A stretch of 27,716 nucleotides of DNA, taken from positions 1-27,716 of the IMG/VR virus record IMGVR_UViG_3300031227_000322; one strand, given 5' to 3'. The position numbers were made by a program, and so were the translations under genes. The stretch comes from a virus. The notes below the pieces were generated by a model. That model was not told the origin of the DNA and searched no databases. It saw only the letters and a program-made list of their open reading frames with translations. How positions within the stretch are numbered: position 1 is the stretch's first letter; each line of letters starts with the position of its first letter. Below, piece after piece: positions 6,812 through 12,465 of this stretch.

Positions 6812-6947
6812 GCTTAATCCTCCATGCTTTGAGTTGCTTGCTTAGCTGCCCATAGTCATAGCCCATCTGCCTTGCCAATGCTTTGATAGTGCCACCGCCT
6901 AGCAGTGCGATATGCACGCGCATCAGCTGCTTGTCTGTGTGCTTCAT
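6786..6947 (-). CDS. Small HTH-like protein (53 aa)
   Basis: A 53-residue frame starting MKHTDKQLMRVHIALLGGG. The segment TIKALARQMGYDYGQLSKQL has helix-turn-helix character: a helix, a Gly turn, then a Gln/Ser-rich second helix. GGAGG lies five bases before the ATG, and the ATG overlaps the upstream stop by ATGA. It overlaps the next gene by 26 bases in a different frame. A DNA-binding role is inferred; family unknown. Confidence 0.62.
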   Translation of the reverse strand: MKHTDKQLMRVHIALLGGGTIKALARQMGYDYGQLSKQLKAWRIKHDTGRTIK

Positions 6948-7129
6948 AGTGTCCTCCCATCGTACCTATCCTTAGCAAAGCGGAAGCGTTTGCCCCTGCC
7001 CCCCGCATTATGCGAAGTCAGGTGGCGCACTCCGCGTGCTATTTGCTTTGTCTTGCGCAGCCAGCCAAGCTGCTTGGCTTCGGCCCTGGCACGCTTCGAC
7101 GCCTGAACTTTGCGCTTAGGCTTGCTCAT
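6944..7129 (-). CDS. Small very basic protein (61 aa)
   Basis: A 61-residue Lys/Arg-rich protein (MSKPKRKVQASKRARAEAKQ...), ending GKRFRFAKDRYDGRTL. Net charge is strongly positive throughout, so nucleic-acid binding is likely. No recognised domain. The start lies within the end of the upstream gene, the stop overlaps the next start by ATGA, and there is no clear SD of its own, so coupling is expected. Confidence 0.66.
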   Translation of the reverse strand: MSKPKRKVQASKRARAEAKQLGWLRKTKQIARGVRHLTSHNAGGRGKRFRFAKDRYDGRTL

Positions 7130-7271
7130 TGCGCACCGCTTTGCCTGTTAGCTTTTTGATTATCGCCCTTGCTTCTGTCTTGGTTGGCCCACCCATGATA
7201 AGGGCACCTGCATCACTCATGCGTAGAGTGTCTTTAGCTATGCGAAGCTGATGCTTATCGAATATATTCAT
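7116..7271 (-). CDS. Small hypothetical protein (51 aa)
   Basis: A 51-residue frame starting MNIFDKHQLRIAKDTLRMSD, then AGALIMGGPTKTEARAIIKK. The second half (GGPTKTEARAIIKKLTG) has the look of a short helical domain with a Thr/Lys turn, often seen in small phage proteins that follow this layout. AGGA and GGTGA lie upstream of the ATG. It overlaps the next gene by 14 bases and ends one base from the upstream gene's stop. Family not recognised. Confidence 0.62.
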   Translation of the reverse strand: MNIFDKHQLRIAKDTLRMSDAGALIMGGPTKTEARAIIKKLTGKAVRNEQA

Positions 7272-7272
7272 T

Positions 7273-7470
7273 TCACCCGTCCTTCCTGCTTAACTCTATC
7301 GCATCCACGCATTTGCCATGCGCACCCATGATGCCGAAGCGTTGCTTTGCTTTGCCTGATGCTTTGAATTCACGCATGATTCGCTTTGCCTCAGCGATGG
7401 CGGTGAAGCCATCGTAGCCAGCGGCCATCATCGCTTTCGATGCGAAGCGTGTGGCCCTTGTATGTTTCAT
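7273..7470 (-). CDS. Small hypothetical protein (65 aa), possibly the 3' part of a frameshifted gene
   Basis: A 65-residue frame starting MKHTRATRFASKAMMAAGYD. The segment GYDGFTAIAEAKRIMREFKA resembles the last strand and helix of the small beta-beta-alpha phage module (K-G-x-T-I/L-R ... S/A-I-x-E-A-K-x-x-I). The first strands of that module (YKGHTLRIE) appear not in this frame but in the overlapping 7391-7489 frame. The ATG overlaps the upstream stop by ATGA, which supports a start here, but the SD (GAAGG) is directly adjacent and poor. Either two overlapping genes or a frameshift separates the halves. Confidence 0.55.
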   Translation of the reverse strand: MKHTRATRFASKAMMAAGYDGFTAIAEAKRIMREFKASGKAKQRFGIMGAHGKCVDAIELSRKDG

Positions 7471-7489
7471 CCTTCAGTGTGTAGCTCAT
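7391..7489 (-). CDS. Short overlapping ORF (32 aa), candidate true 5' end of the 7273-7470 gene
   Basis: A 32-residue frame, MSYTLKDETYKGHTLRIESD..., ending in Trp/Arg/His residues. AAGGAG lies five bases before the ATG at 7489, a far better SD than that of the 7470 start. The beginning (YTLKDETYKGHTLRIE) looks like the first strands of a small phage module that is completed in the other frame. A single-base shift near 7430-7450 would join the two into one protein of about 70 residues. It may be a sequencing or assembly error, a natural frameshift, or chance. Confidence 0.35.
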   Translation of the reverse strand: MSYTLKDETYKGHTLRIESDDGRWLRWLHRHR

Positions 7490-7646
7490 CATCTCTCCTT
7501 GCGTTCGGGCATCCAGCCTCGTGGCATGGTACGCCTTGGATCACCATTGCTTCGCATTGGCTGCAGCGCACTCGCCAATAGCCAACATGCCTATCGTATA
7601 CGCTAAGGTCGAAGCCTTGCTTGCGTAGGTCTTGCACTTTGCTCAT
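7467..7646 (-). CDS. Small zinc-ribbon-like conserved phage protein (59 aa)
   Basis: A 59-residue frame starting MSKVQDLRKQGFDLSVYD, with the block CSQCEAMVIQGVPCHEAGCPN (28-48, split here as CSQCEAMVIQG and VPCHEAGCPN). The pattern CxxCEA-V-xG-x-CHExGCPN recurs in many short phage proteins of unknown function; CxxC plus C-H-x3-C suggests one zinc site. A moderate GGAGA SD precedes the ATG at 7646. The stop overlaps the next start by ATGA and the start lies inside the end of the upstream gene (44-base overlap). Confidence 0.75.
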   Translation of the reverse strand: MSKVQDLRKQGFDLSVYDRHVGYWRVRCSQCEAMVIQGVPCHEAGCPNARRDDELHTEG

Positions 7647-7992
7647 TGCTTATCTCCTGTTTGAATACGTCCCTCTCCACGGCGAACAGAACATAGCCCT
7701 TCTCCATAAGCCTATGCCCCGCATCCTGCACTTGCCATGATCCGTTCCATATGTAGATATGTGGCTTTGCTGATGCTTTGCTGCGGGTGCGCAGGTATAG
7801 CTGATCATCGCTTACCATGTGTCCATCTTTCCACATGCGTTTCTTGATCAGGTCCATGCCCTGTGCATTGAGTATCTTCTTGATGTGATATAACAGTCTG
7901 CTCTCTGCGCTGCCCCACTCACTGTCTGAGTAGGATGGATCACCCTTCTCCCTCTTCACTGTTAATACATGTCTGTCTAATTCGAGTTGCAC
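7603..7992 (-). CDS. Conserved phage protein of unknown function (129 aa)
   Basis: A 129-residue protein with a GTG start at 7992, preceded by GAGGTGAAAA. The core LNAQGMDLIKKRMWKDGHMV, then DDQLYLRTRSK and HIYIWNGSWQVQDAG, matches a pattern I associate with short phage proteins of unknown function ('KKRMWKDGHLVDD.QQYLR.R..... IY.G.WQIRGA'). The residues after about 105 extend beyond that core and overlap the next gene by 44 bases. It overlaps the upstream 45-aa gene by 16 bases. Confidence 0.72.
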   Translation of the reverse strand: MQLELDRHVLTVKREKGDPSYSDSEWGSAESRLLYHIKKILNAQGMDLIKKRMWKDGHMVSDDQLYLRTRSKASAKPHIYIWNGSWQVQDAGHRLMEKGYVLFAVERDVFKQEISNEQSARPTQARLRP

Positions 7993-8114
7993 TTTTCACC
8001 TCGCTTTCTCATGCATATCATGCCCTCGCCGGTCCATAGCGTGCGCCAGCCAAGGCGTCGAGCCTTGAGGTACATGCTAAGATTTGTGTGCTTGATGCGA
8101 ATCGTGCGGGTCAT
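7977..8114 (-). CDS. Small basic hypothetical protein (45 aa)
   Basis: A 45-residue protein (MTRTIRIKHTNLSMYLKARR...). A longer in-frame start exists at 8258, but it would run through the upstream gene; the ATG at 8114 has GGAGG eight bases upstream and an ATGA overlap with the upstream stop, so it is chosen. Basic, Trp-containing (LGWRTLWTGEGMICMRKRGE). Not recognised. Confidence 0.65.
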   Translation of the reverse strand: MTRTIRIKHTNLSMYLKARRLGWRTLWTGEGMICMRKRGEKCNSN

Positions 8115-8284
8115 TTGGTTGCCTCCCATATATTCGGAACCCATACAGGGTCTACTCGCTTGGCATCGTGATCTTTGACCCACTGCTTGAACTCGTCGAG
8201 CACTGGCTTTTGGTCGCAGCCTGTGCAATCTATCCTTCCGCATGATGCAGACAAGCATCCTGTTGGATATATTCTACGCTCCAT
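8111..8284 (-). CDS. Small Cys-motif conserved phage protein (57 aa)
   Basis: A 57-residue frame starting MERRIYPTGCLSASCGRIDC, followed by TGCDQKPVLDEFKQWVKDHD and VDPVWVPNIWEATK. The cysteine spacing C-x4-C-x4-C-x2-C, followed by an L..F..W helix and D-P-x-W-x-P, is a recurring pattern of tiny phage proteins whose function is unknown; a zinc site is likely. GGAGG precedes the ATG. It overlaps the upstream gene by 11 bases and the next by 4. Confidence 0.72.
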   Translation of the reverse strand: MERRIYPTGCLSASCGRIDCTGCDQKPVLDEFKQWVKDHDAKRVDPVWVPNIWEATK

Positions 8285-8633
8285 GATTCACCTCCTCTAT
8301 AAACTTTGCATCAAACATACTGTAATCAGTTACCATATCGAACTGGCTGGCAGGGACAAAATCAACCGTGAACGCATCGAATGGTGGTATATGATCGCCT
8401 CCATGCTTTGTGCCGTCGTTCCAGTGGCGCACAAGATTGCTTATGTTTCCGGTCACAAGGAAGTAGTCCTCTGGCAGTCCGTCCATGTCGTCATAGCAGC
8501 ACCAGCCTCCTCCAAAGCTGATGTATAGCTCTCCGTGCTCGTCAACCCACATATCTGCATAGCTGTCAACCTGCAAGTGTCCGTCGCAAAGATCTGCCAC
8601 GCATTCGCACCATATCAGTCTGGGCTTTGGCAT
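8274..8633 (-). CDS. Hypothetical acidic protein (119 aa)
   Basis: A 119-residue acidic protein starting MPKPRLIWCECVADLC. A longer in-frame start lies at 8702, but AAGGAGGCGAG directly precedes the ATG at 8633. It is rich in Asp, Trp and aromatic residues (ADMWVDEHGELYISFGGGWC, CYDDMDGLPEDYFLVTG), suggesting a compact beta-rich domain. No family recognised. Its high acidity would suit a DNA mimic or a protein-interaction role, but nothing in the sequence proves this. Confidence 0.72.
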   Translation of the reverse strand: MPKPRLIWCECVADLCDGHLQVDSYADMWVDEHGELYISFGGGWCCYDDMDGLPEDYFLVTGNISNLVRHWNDGTKHGGDHIPPFDAFTVDFVPASQFDMVTDYSMFDAKFIEEVNHGA

Positions 8634-8643
8634 CTCGCCTCCT

Positions 8644-8832
8644 TTATTTGTGTCCGTATGTGAATCTGAAATACTCATCGCCTTCCCATATGCCAACGCC
8701 AAAGTCCAGCCGCTTCATATCTGCTGGCATGTTGCGCATGGCATAGCGCCTCACTGCTGCGCTGTCTTTGAACATGCGCTTGCGCCATTTCTTATCAGTC
8801 ACCCATCCTTCCATATGTTTGCATGGCTTCAT
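8644..8832 (-). CDS. Small hypothetical protein (62 aa)
   Basis: A 62-residue basic protein (MKPCKHMEGWVTDKKWRKRM...). GGGAGGAAGGC precedes the ATG, which overlaps the upstream stop by ATGA. The C-terminal part (DFGVGIWEGDEYFRFTYGHK) is aromatic and strand-like. No family recognised. Confidence 0.7.
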   Translation of the reverse strand: MKPCKHMEGWVTDKKWRKRMFKDSAAVRRYAMRNMPADMKRLDFGVGIWEGDEYFRFTYGHK

Positions 8833-9071
8833 GCCTTCCTCCCTTGTTTGTGTGACTCAAGTGTATCGAGTGTATCTATTTGCCGGTCGATCACGATGTC
8901 CAATTCTTCGATCTCTTTCCAGTCTTCGTCTTTGCATCCATATAGCCTCCATTTCTTCACAAGATGGAATCGTTTCGTGCGCAAGTCAGATACCATGTCG
9001 CGTAGCTTATCTGCCGTAGCGTTGATGCCACCGTTGCGGAACATGCGTTTTTGATCGTTTACTGTTGTCAT
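8829..9071 (-). CDS. Small coiled-coil hypothetical protein (80 aa)
   Basis: An 80-residue protein starting MTTVNDQKRMFRNGG. The ATG at 9071 is chosen over 9083 because it overlaps the upstream stop by ATGA, as do its neighbours. It is largely helical and charged (ADKLRDMVSDLRTKRFHLVK; EIEELDIVIDRQIDTLDTLE), consistent with a coiled coil. No family recognised. Confidence 0.68.
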   Translation of the reverse strand: MTTVNDQKRMFRNGGINATADKLRDMVSDLRTKRFHLVKKWRLYGCKDEDWKEIEELDIVIDRQIDTLDTLESHKQGRKA

Positions 9072-9331
9072 ACCTTGCACCATGCTATGAAGTATTGCCT
9101 CTGCGATGGCAGATCCTTAATCCATTTGCCCTCGCATTCTTCGTGTGATTTGTAGGTACACGTTGGCCCAGCCATTATGCAGCTTCGCGCTCCGAATGCT
9201 GAGCTGTCAATTTGCTGATTCTCTGCCCAGAGCAGCTCGGTAGCGCCAGTGTTGCGAATGGCTTCACGGATTGCCTGATGCACCTCTGGATCGAACTTGT
9301 CCATCATTTCTTTCATCGTTAGTTTTTGCAT
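9068..9331 (-). CDS. Hypothetical protein with Cys-rich middle (87 aa)
   Basis: An 87-residue protein starting MQKLTMKEMMDKFDPEVHQA. GAGGAGCGAACG precedes the ATG at 9331; an upstream in-frame ATG at 9361 has no SD. The second half contains CIMAGPTCTY and HEEC plus a final C, possibly a metal site. No family recognised. It overlaps a 37-residue membrane-peptide frame at its start. Confidence 0.7.
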   Translation of the reverse strand: MQKLTMKEMMDKFDPEVHQAIREAIRNTGATELLWAENQQIDSSAFGARSCIMAGPTCTYKSHEECEGKWIKDLPSQRQYFIAWCKV

Positions 9332-9432
9332 CGTTCGCTCCTCGTATCCCAGATTTGCCAAGCAACGAGCAACGGCACGCTGCCAAGCTGAGCGTAGGCC
9401 CAGGCGATCAGTAATCTTAGTGCTATGTTCAT
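9319..9432 (-). CDS. Short putative single-pass membrane peptide (37 aa)
   Basis: A 37-residue frame, MNIALRLLIAWAYAQLGS then VPLLVAWQIWDTRSERCKN, hydrophobic over residues 3-28 with a charged C-terminus. GAGGAGG lies ten bases before the ATG, which overlaps the upstream stop by ATGA; the end overlaps the next gene by 13 bases. A small membrane protein (for example a holin-like or exclusion peptide) is possible, but only hydrophobicity supports it. Confidence 0.48.
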   Translation of the reverse strand: MNIALRLLIAWAYAQLGSVPLLVAWQIWDTRSERCKN

Positions 9433-9671
9433 ATGCTTTTCACCTCCTCGGCCTCGGCTTTTGCGTCTTGCAGAATTCCCTTTGCATTGTTGATAAGCAC
9501 TGCGTCATCTCCGCATGTCATGCATTCCAATGCTTGATGCAATAGGTCTAAGGCAGATTGCTGCGCCTCCAGCACCGCATCGAAGTGATTGTAGCAATGC
9601 GCGAGCTTGGCGGCATCGGCTTTTCCTTTTGCCAGTGTTTCAGGGCTTCTGTAGTATGGCAGTGTCGCCAA
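9429..9671 (-). CDS. Small helical hypothetical protein (80 aa), TTG start
   Basis: An 80-residue, mostly helical protein (TLAKGKADAAKLAHCYNHFD; LLHQALECMTCGDDAVLINN), ending AKAEAEEVKSI. There is no in-frame ATG near the 5' end; TTG at 9671 is the most likely start, and it overlaps the upstream gene by 32 bases in another frame. No clear SD, so coupled translation is assumed. Family not recognised. Confidence 0.6.
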   Translation of the reverse strand: MATLPYYRSPETLAKGKADAAKLAHCYNHFDAVLEAQQSALDLLHQALECMTCGDDAVLINNAKGILQDAKAEAEEVKSI

Positions 9672-9801
9672 CAGTGTCGCGGAACTTTATGCCAGCGACG
9701 ACAGTTCTCTCTTTGCGGACCACTTCGCACCACCCGTTCTCATCCTCGTGTACTTCCAGAGGCCCAGCCGAAGCTATCTCCGTAAGTTTCTGATAGTTCA
9801 T
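9640..9801 (-). CDS. Small hypothetical protein (53 aa)
   Basis: A 53-residue protein starting MNYQKLTEIASAGPLEVHED. AAGGAGAGGCG precedes the ATG at 9801; a longer in-frame start at 9873 lacks this. The body (WCEVVRKERTVVAGIKFRDT) alternates strand-like segments, suggesting a small beta sheet. ATGA overlap with the upstream gene. No family recognised. Confidence 0.65.
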   Translation of the reverse strand: MNYQKLTEIASAGPLEVHEDENGWCEVVRKERTVVAGIKFRDTVGDTAILQKP

Positions 9802-10031
9802 CGCCTCTCCTTCAGTATTGCGCACACCAGCACGCATGTTGGCCTTGCCACGCCCCAATGCTGCTCCAAGCACCTTGCCTCGAACTCAGGGTGCATGCCT
9901 CGCCTGCTATGCCTGTTGCATCGGCTATTGGCCAAGGCTTGGGCTGCGGCTAAGCGCCGGCGCTCAGCGGCGTTCTGCGGGTGCAGGATGGCTCCTGCTT
10001 GCACTTGCTCGTATGTGGTAGGTAAACACAT
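9798..10031 (-). CDS. Small basic hypothetical protein (77 aa)
   Basis: A 77-residue Arg-rich protein starting MCLPTTYEQVQAGAILHPQN. A central helix (AAERRRLAAAQALANSRCNR) is followed by HSRRGMHPEFEARC. AAGGAG with six-base spacing precedes the ATG. Stop and next start overlap by ATGA. No family recognised. Confidence 0.66.
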   Translation of the reverse strand: MCLPTTYEQVQAGAILHPQNAAERRRLAAAQALANSRCNRHSRRGMHPEFEARCLEQHWGVARPTCVLVCAILKERR

Positions 10032-10034
10032 AGC

Positions 10035-10232
10035 TTACTCCTTCGCTTTGCTGACATGGATAGCCTTGCGTGTCACCTTGCGATGGCCGTCGCTTGGCTT
10101 GATCTCGTAGGTGCCTGTGCTACCGCTGCGTGGGTGGGCTTTGACGATATGGCCACGGCTAGGGCTGATGCCTGTGCCGTTGGTGTACTCAGCGTAGTCG
10201 CCTGCTTGGTAGGGTAATGTCTTGCGTTTCAT
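10035..10232 (-). CDS. Small basic SH3/KOW-like phage protein (65 aa)
   Basis: A 65-residue protein starting MKRKTLPYQAGDYAEYTNGT. The strands GDYAEYTNGTG, RGHIVKAHPRSG, TYEIKPSDG and KAIHVSKAKE suggest a small SH3- or KOW-like barrel as in short phage proteins. AAGGAGTTACA precedes the ATG. A repeated intergenic element (10254-10300) lies upstream, suggesting its own regulation. Function unknown. Confidence 0.7.
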   Translation of the reverse strand: MKRKTLPYQAGDYAEYTNGTGISPSRGHIVKAHPRSGSTGTYEIKPSDGHRKVTRKAIHVSKAKE

Positions 10233-10253
10233 TGTAACTCCTTGCTGTGAGGT

Positions 10254-10300
10254 TTACTGATAGCGTGCGAGGGTTATAGTATGCTTATAGGCTACTCCTT
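10254..10300. repeat. Intergenic repeat element, copy A
   Basis: Two blocks, TTACTGATAGCGTGCGAGG (10254-10272) and CTTATAGGCT followed by CTCCTT (10284-10300), recur almost identically at 10657-10697. On the minus strand this reads AAGGAG-Y-AGCCTATAAG, a short spacer, then CCTCGCACGCTATCAGTAA. It lies in the leader of the 10035-10232 gene. It may be a phage promoter or a protein- or RNA-binding element. Confidence 0.6.
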
Positions 10301-10301
10301 T

Positions 10302-10637
10302 CTATTCGTCGCTGTACTTGTTGACGATGGTTGCAACGTCCTTGGCTGTCTTCGCGTTCACAAGTTCGCCAAGGATACTGGCTACTGCATCGGTGGATAC
10401 CCAGCCTCGCACCGAGTCGCATCCGAGCTGAATGAAGGCTCCTTCGCTGTCGAAGCATGCAATCTCAGCGGTTTTGCTGCCTCTTTCGCCTGCTTCAAGG
10501 TCGCCGCCAGGCATGACGAGAAGGTTTGTGTTCTTGTTTTCGCAGTAGTTGTCTGAGCCAAACTGAACAGAGAGCTTGAAACCGTTTGACAGTTCGATCT
10601 GAAAACCTTTGCCGCTTGTTATCTTGAATCGCGCCAT
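10302..10637 (-). CDS. Hypothetical beta-rich protein (111 aa)
   Basis: A 111-residue protein starting MARFKITSGKGFQIELSNGF. CAGGAG precedes the ATG at 10637; an upstream in-frame start at 10808 would run through two small genes and a repeat element. Alternating strands (FKLSVQFGSDNYC; KNTNLLVMPGGDLEAG; KTAEIACFDSEGAFIQLG) give way to a helical end (SILGELVNAKTAKDVATIVN). The repeat elements flank it on both sides, so it may be separately expressed. Not recognised. Confidence 0.7.
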   Translation of the reverse strand: MARFKITSGKGFQIELSNGFKLSVQFGSDNYCENKNTNLLVMPGGDLEAGERGSKTAEIACFDSEGAFIQLGCDSVRGWVSTDAVASILGELVNAKTAKDVATIVNKYSDE

Positions 10638-10656
10638 GATATTCTCCTGTTTGTGA

Positions 10657-10697
10657 TTACTGATAGCGTGCGAGGATTTACTTATAGGCTGCTCCTT
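10657..10697. repeat. Intergenic repeat element, copy B
   Basis: Second copy of the element at 10254-10300. The 19-base block (10657-10675) is identical and the CTTATAGGCT block (10681-10690) is also identical, with a shorter spacer. Its minus-strand AAGGAG...TATAA overlaps the last codons of the 10682-10792 frame. It lies in the leader of the 10302-10637 gene. A 13-base part (AGCGTGCGAGGAT) occurs once more, inverted, at 11168-11180. Confidence 0.6.
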
Positions 10698-10792
10698 GTT
10701 GTTAGAAACTCGACCGGCATACGTGAGTTTCTGCCCTTCGGTTTGATCCATAGCCAGTATGCACCACGGATATGTATTTGCTTGGCTTTCAT
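10682..10792 (-). CDS. Short basic ORF (36 aa)
   Basis: A 36-residue frame starting MKAKQIHIRGAYWLWIKPKG, basic and Trp-rich. The ATG overlaps the upstream stop by ATGA; SD support is weak (CAAGGC). Its stop falls in repeat copy B. The arrangement fits the rest of the cluster, but the frame is short, so it may be chance. Confidence 0.45.
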   Translation of the reverse strand: MKAKQIHIRGAYWLWIKPKGRNSRMPVEFLTTRSSL

Positions 10793-10893
10793 GCCTTGCG
10801 CCTTGCAAGCAGCTGAAGCACTTCGATCAGTAGCAGCTCGTTCCTAATCGCTTTCAATTCACGCTGCATCGCTTTAATCTGTCGCATTGTCAT
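10789..10893 (-). CDS. Short helical ORF (34 aa)
   Basis: A 34-residue frame starting MTMRQIKAMQRELKAIRNEL, a single charged leucine-rich helix (LLLIEVLQLLARRKA). The ATG at 10893 overlaps the upstream stop by ATGA; an alternative ATG at 10902 would add three residues. AAAGGA lies upstream. It may be a short leucine-zipper peptide; function unknown. Confidence 0.48.
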   Translation of the reverse strand: MTMRQIKAMQRELKAIRNELLLIEVLQLLARRKA

Positions 10894-11162
10894 CGTAGCC
10901 ATGTCCTTTCTGCTTGGATTGCTTCGCGGATCTCGTGCTGCATCCGGCGTTGCTTTCTGGTGGGATTACCTGCACGCTTGAGCTGTTCTCTTGCGCAGGT
11001 CTTGCCGATGTAATTGCCGGGGCGTTTCGGGGGCTTGACCGTGGCACCGGGGTCGCAGTGGACTGTGTACATCTTCTGCCCGTAGCTCAGCTTTTCGGCT
11101 GAGTCGGCGTGGGGCATGAACATGTTTTGCGATGATTGCGCGACGAATGGGAGTTTCTTCAT
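10890..11162 (-). CDS. Hypothetical basic protein (90 aa), first gene of the long minus-strand cluster
   Basis: A 90-residue basic protein starting MKKLPFVAQSSQNMFMPHAD. The middle (YTVHCDPGATVKPPKRPGNY) is Pro/Lys-rich and the end helical (TRKQRRMQHEIREAIQAERT). GAGGA with six-base spacing precedes the ATG; this SD is part of a GCGTGCGAGGAT string shared with the repeats at 10254 and 10657. About 900 bases without convincing genes lie upstream, so the promoter of the cluster should be there. Not recognised. Confidence 0.68.
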   Translation of the reverse strand: MKKLPFVAQSSQNMFMPHADSAEKLSYGQKMYTVHCDPGATVKPPKRPGNYIGKTCAREQLKRAGNPTRKQRRMQHEIREAIQAERTWLR

Positions 11163-11227
11163 ATTTTATCCTCGCACGCTTGTCGCCCATCTCTCTGAAT
11201 GAGAGAGCCCGTCTGTTCGGGTAGGTA

Positions 11228-11259
11228 CTCCGAAGAACGCTGTTCTCGTTATCTCGGAG
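11228..11259. other. Two-part inverted repeat (hairpin)
   Basis: CTCCGA (11228-11233) pairs with TCGGAG (11254-11259), and inside it AGAAC (11234-11238) pairs with GTTCT (11242-11246) around a three-base loop; seven bases bulge on one side. It would form in the leader RNA of the minus-strand cluster or as an element of a non-coding RNA. Confidence 0.5.
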
Positions 11260-11526
11260 CGCACATTGTCTCTGCTTTTAACTCATGGCCCAGCTCGGCT
11301 CACAAGTGTAGTGAAGCGTCCATTTCAATTAAGTTTCTGGAAGTCTTGCACTCTTAGCTTGTGAAAGCTTACGGGTATAGAGACTAGGCGGAATATATCG
11401 CGCCTGTACGATCAGCAAGGAAGCATGTAAAGGCTAGTCTGGGGTTAGCAGAGATTCGCTTTGCATTCTATGGCTAGTTGCTGGGCTTTTTGATTGCATT
11501 CTGGCTGGGTGCCAGGTCACGCTTGC

Positions 11527-11550
11527 GCCGCGTGTATGCCGTCACGCGGC
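11527..11550. other. Perfect 8-bp GC-rich hairpin
   Basis: GCCGCGTG (11527-11534) and CACGCGGC (11543-11550) are exact reverse complements around an eight-base loop. No T-run follows on either strand, so it is not a typical intrinsic terminator. It is the strongest single hairpin in the gene-poor region. Confidence 0.6.
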
Positions 11551-12061
11551 CCTTGCTCGTTATCCTTCGCATCGCTCTGTAGCTGTGGCCGTTGCAATCG
11601 CGTCGGGTATTTGCCTGTTAGCCAGGGAAACCGCAAATCGCGGGGTGCAATAGCTGGAGCGTGGGAGTGGTGCAAGGTTGGATTTCTTGCAAGGTATTCA
11701 TGCTTTGTGAGCATGTCGTCAATAGGCTAGACCTTTTTTAGAACTGCGTCGCATGACTACTCTGACGAGGAGCGATATTGCGGACTACGCTCTTGCAAGC
11801 TTGTCAGCTCGTTGCGGAGTCTCGCGCATGGTCACAGTGTCGGAATATAGTGGACCGGACTACGTTCCTTTGCCTATTGCATACGGTATCGATCTGAAAG
11901 CTTTGTTTCCTTTGGCTTTCAGCTTGTCGCGTTCATTGCTTCCGGCTTGTAAACAGTGGCTTGTCAGCAATGAGAGGAAATGCGAATATCTGATAACGCT
12001 ATATTGATAGCAGGCTTTCACGCTATTAACGTGTCGGGCAGGCTATATTGAGAAAGAACAA

Positions 12062-12080
12062 GTTTCACAATAAGTGAAAC
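12062..12080 (-). terminator. Second of two tandem terminator hairpins
   Basis: On the minus strand GTTTCAC-TTATT-GTGAAAC forms a seven-pair hairpin followed by TTGTTCTTT. It lies directly after the stronger hairpin at 12083-12111, downstream of the 12124-12438 gene. Confidence 0.6.
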
Positions 12081-12082
12081 AA

Positions 12083-12111
12083 GGCAAAGGAGCAAATCGA
12101 ACTCCTTTGCC
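12083..12111 (-). terminator. Intrinsic terminator of the 12124-12438 gene
   Basis: A perfect ten-pair stem, GGCAAAGGAG / CTCCTTTGCC, with a nine-base loop, begins 12 bases after the gene's stop codon and is followed on the minus strand by TTGTTT. This makes the upstream gene a single-gene transcript separate from the cluster that starts at 11162. Confidence 0.75.
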
Positions 12112-12123
12112 AAGTTTCCTTTA

Positions 12124-12438
12124 CTATGACTTGTAACCGCTTTCATCAATACTCAGGCAGCTAAAGAGAGCTGCTGTGGCTTTGCCTGTTTTCGTCATAC
12201 CACTCCAACCGCTTTCACGGGTATCAAGATCACCTCTCTTGATAGCTGCGCGACACTTGATGCTGGCTGTGTTGCGCATGGCAACCGCCTTGTCATATGC
12301 TGCACGTTCGGCCTTCGTCAATTCGCGTAATTTCTTATCACCTAAGATCTTCTTCGCTTCGCCCTGTGCGACGGCGACAGCATCTTTGGCTTTGCAGAAT
12401 TTTGCGCTTTGCTTCGATTTCCATTCTTTCTTTGTCAT
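12124..12438 (-). CDS. Lys-rich protein of a single-gene unit (104 aa)
   Basis: A 104-residue Lys/Ala-rich protein starting MTKKEWKSKQSAKFCKAKDA. A long charged helix (VAVAQGEAKKILGDKKLREL, TKAERAAYDKAVAMRNTASI) is followed by KCRAAIKRGDLDTRESGWSG. The SD is near-perfect (AAGGAGGTG, seven-base spacing), AT-rich sequence with an inverted repeat lies upstream, and tandem hairpin terminators lie downstream, so it is probably highly expressed on its own. It resembles small basic phage proteins that bind nucleic acid or inhibit host functions, but no family is recognised. Confidence 0.75.
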   Translation of the reverse strand: MTKKEWKSKQSAKFCKAKDAVAVAQGEAKKILGDKKLRELTKAERAAYDKAVAMRNTASIKCRAAIKRGDLDTRESGWSGMTKTGKATAALFSCLSIDESGYKS

Positions 12439-12465
12439 TTTGTAACACCTCCTTCCGACAGTATT

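Larger units (their letters stand above)
11163..12061. other. Long region without convincing genes, with several hairpins
   Basis: About 900 bases with no reading frame carrying both an SD and protein-like composition. Near the left end three hairpins follow one another: TCTCTC/GAGAGA (11190-11206), CCCG/CGGG (about 11208-11221) and CTCCGA-AGAAC/GTTCT-TCGGAG (11228-11259, with a seven-base bulge). A perfect eight-pair stem lies at 11527-11550. No tRNA or known RNA family is recognised. It should hold the minus-strand promoter for the cluster beginning at 11162, and may hold a structured RNA or a replication origin. Confidence 0.55.

Noticed and set aside
11517-11714. 65-residue minus-strand ORF (MLTKHEYLARNPTLHHSHAP...)
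   Set aside because: No SD, no overlap with real genes, and it spans the perfect GC-rich hairpin; most likely chance.
11753-12007. 84-residue plus-strand ORF in the gene-poor region
   Set aside because: It has no SD, its composition is not like its neighbours, and it lies in DNA with no supporting overlap pattern. It may still be real, but the sequence does not support it.
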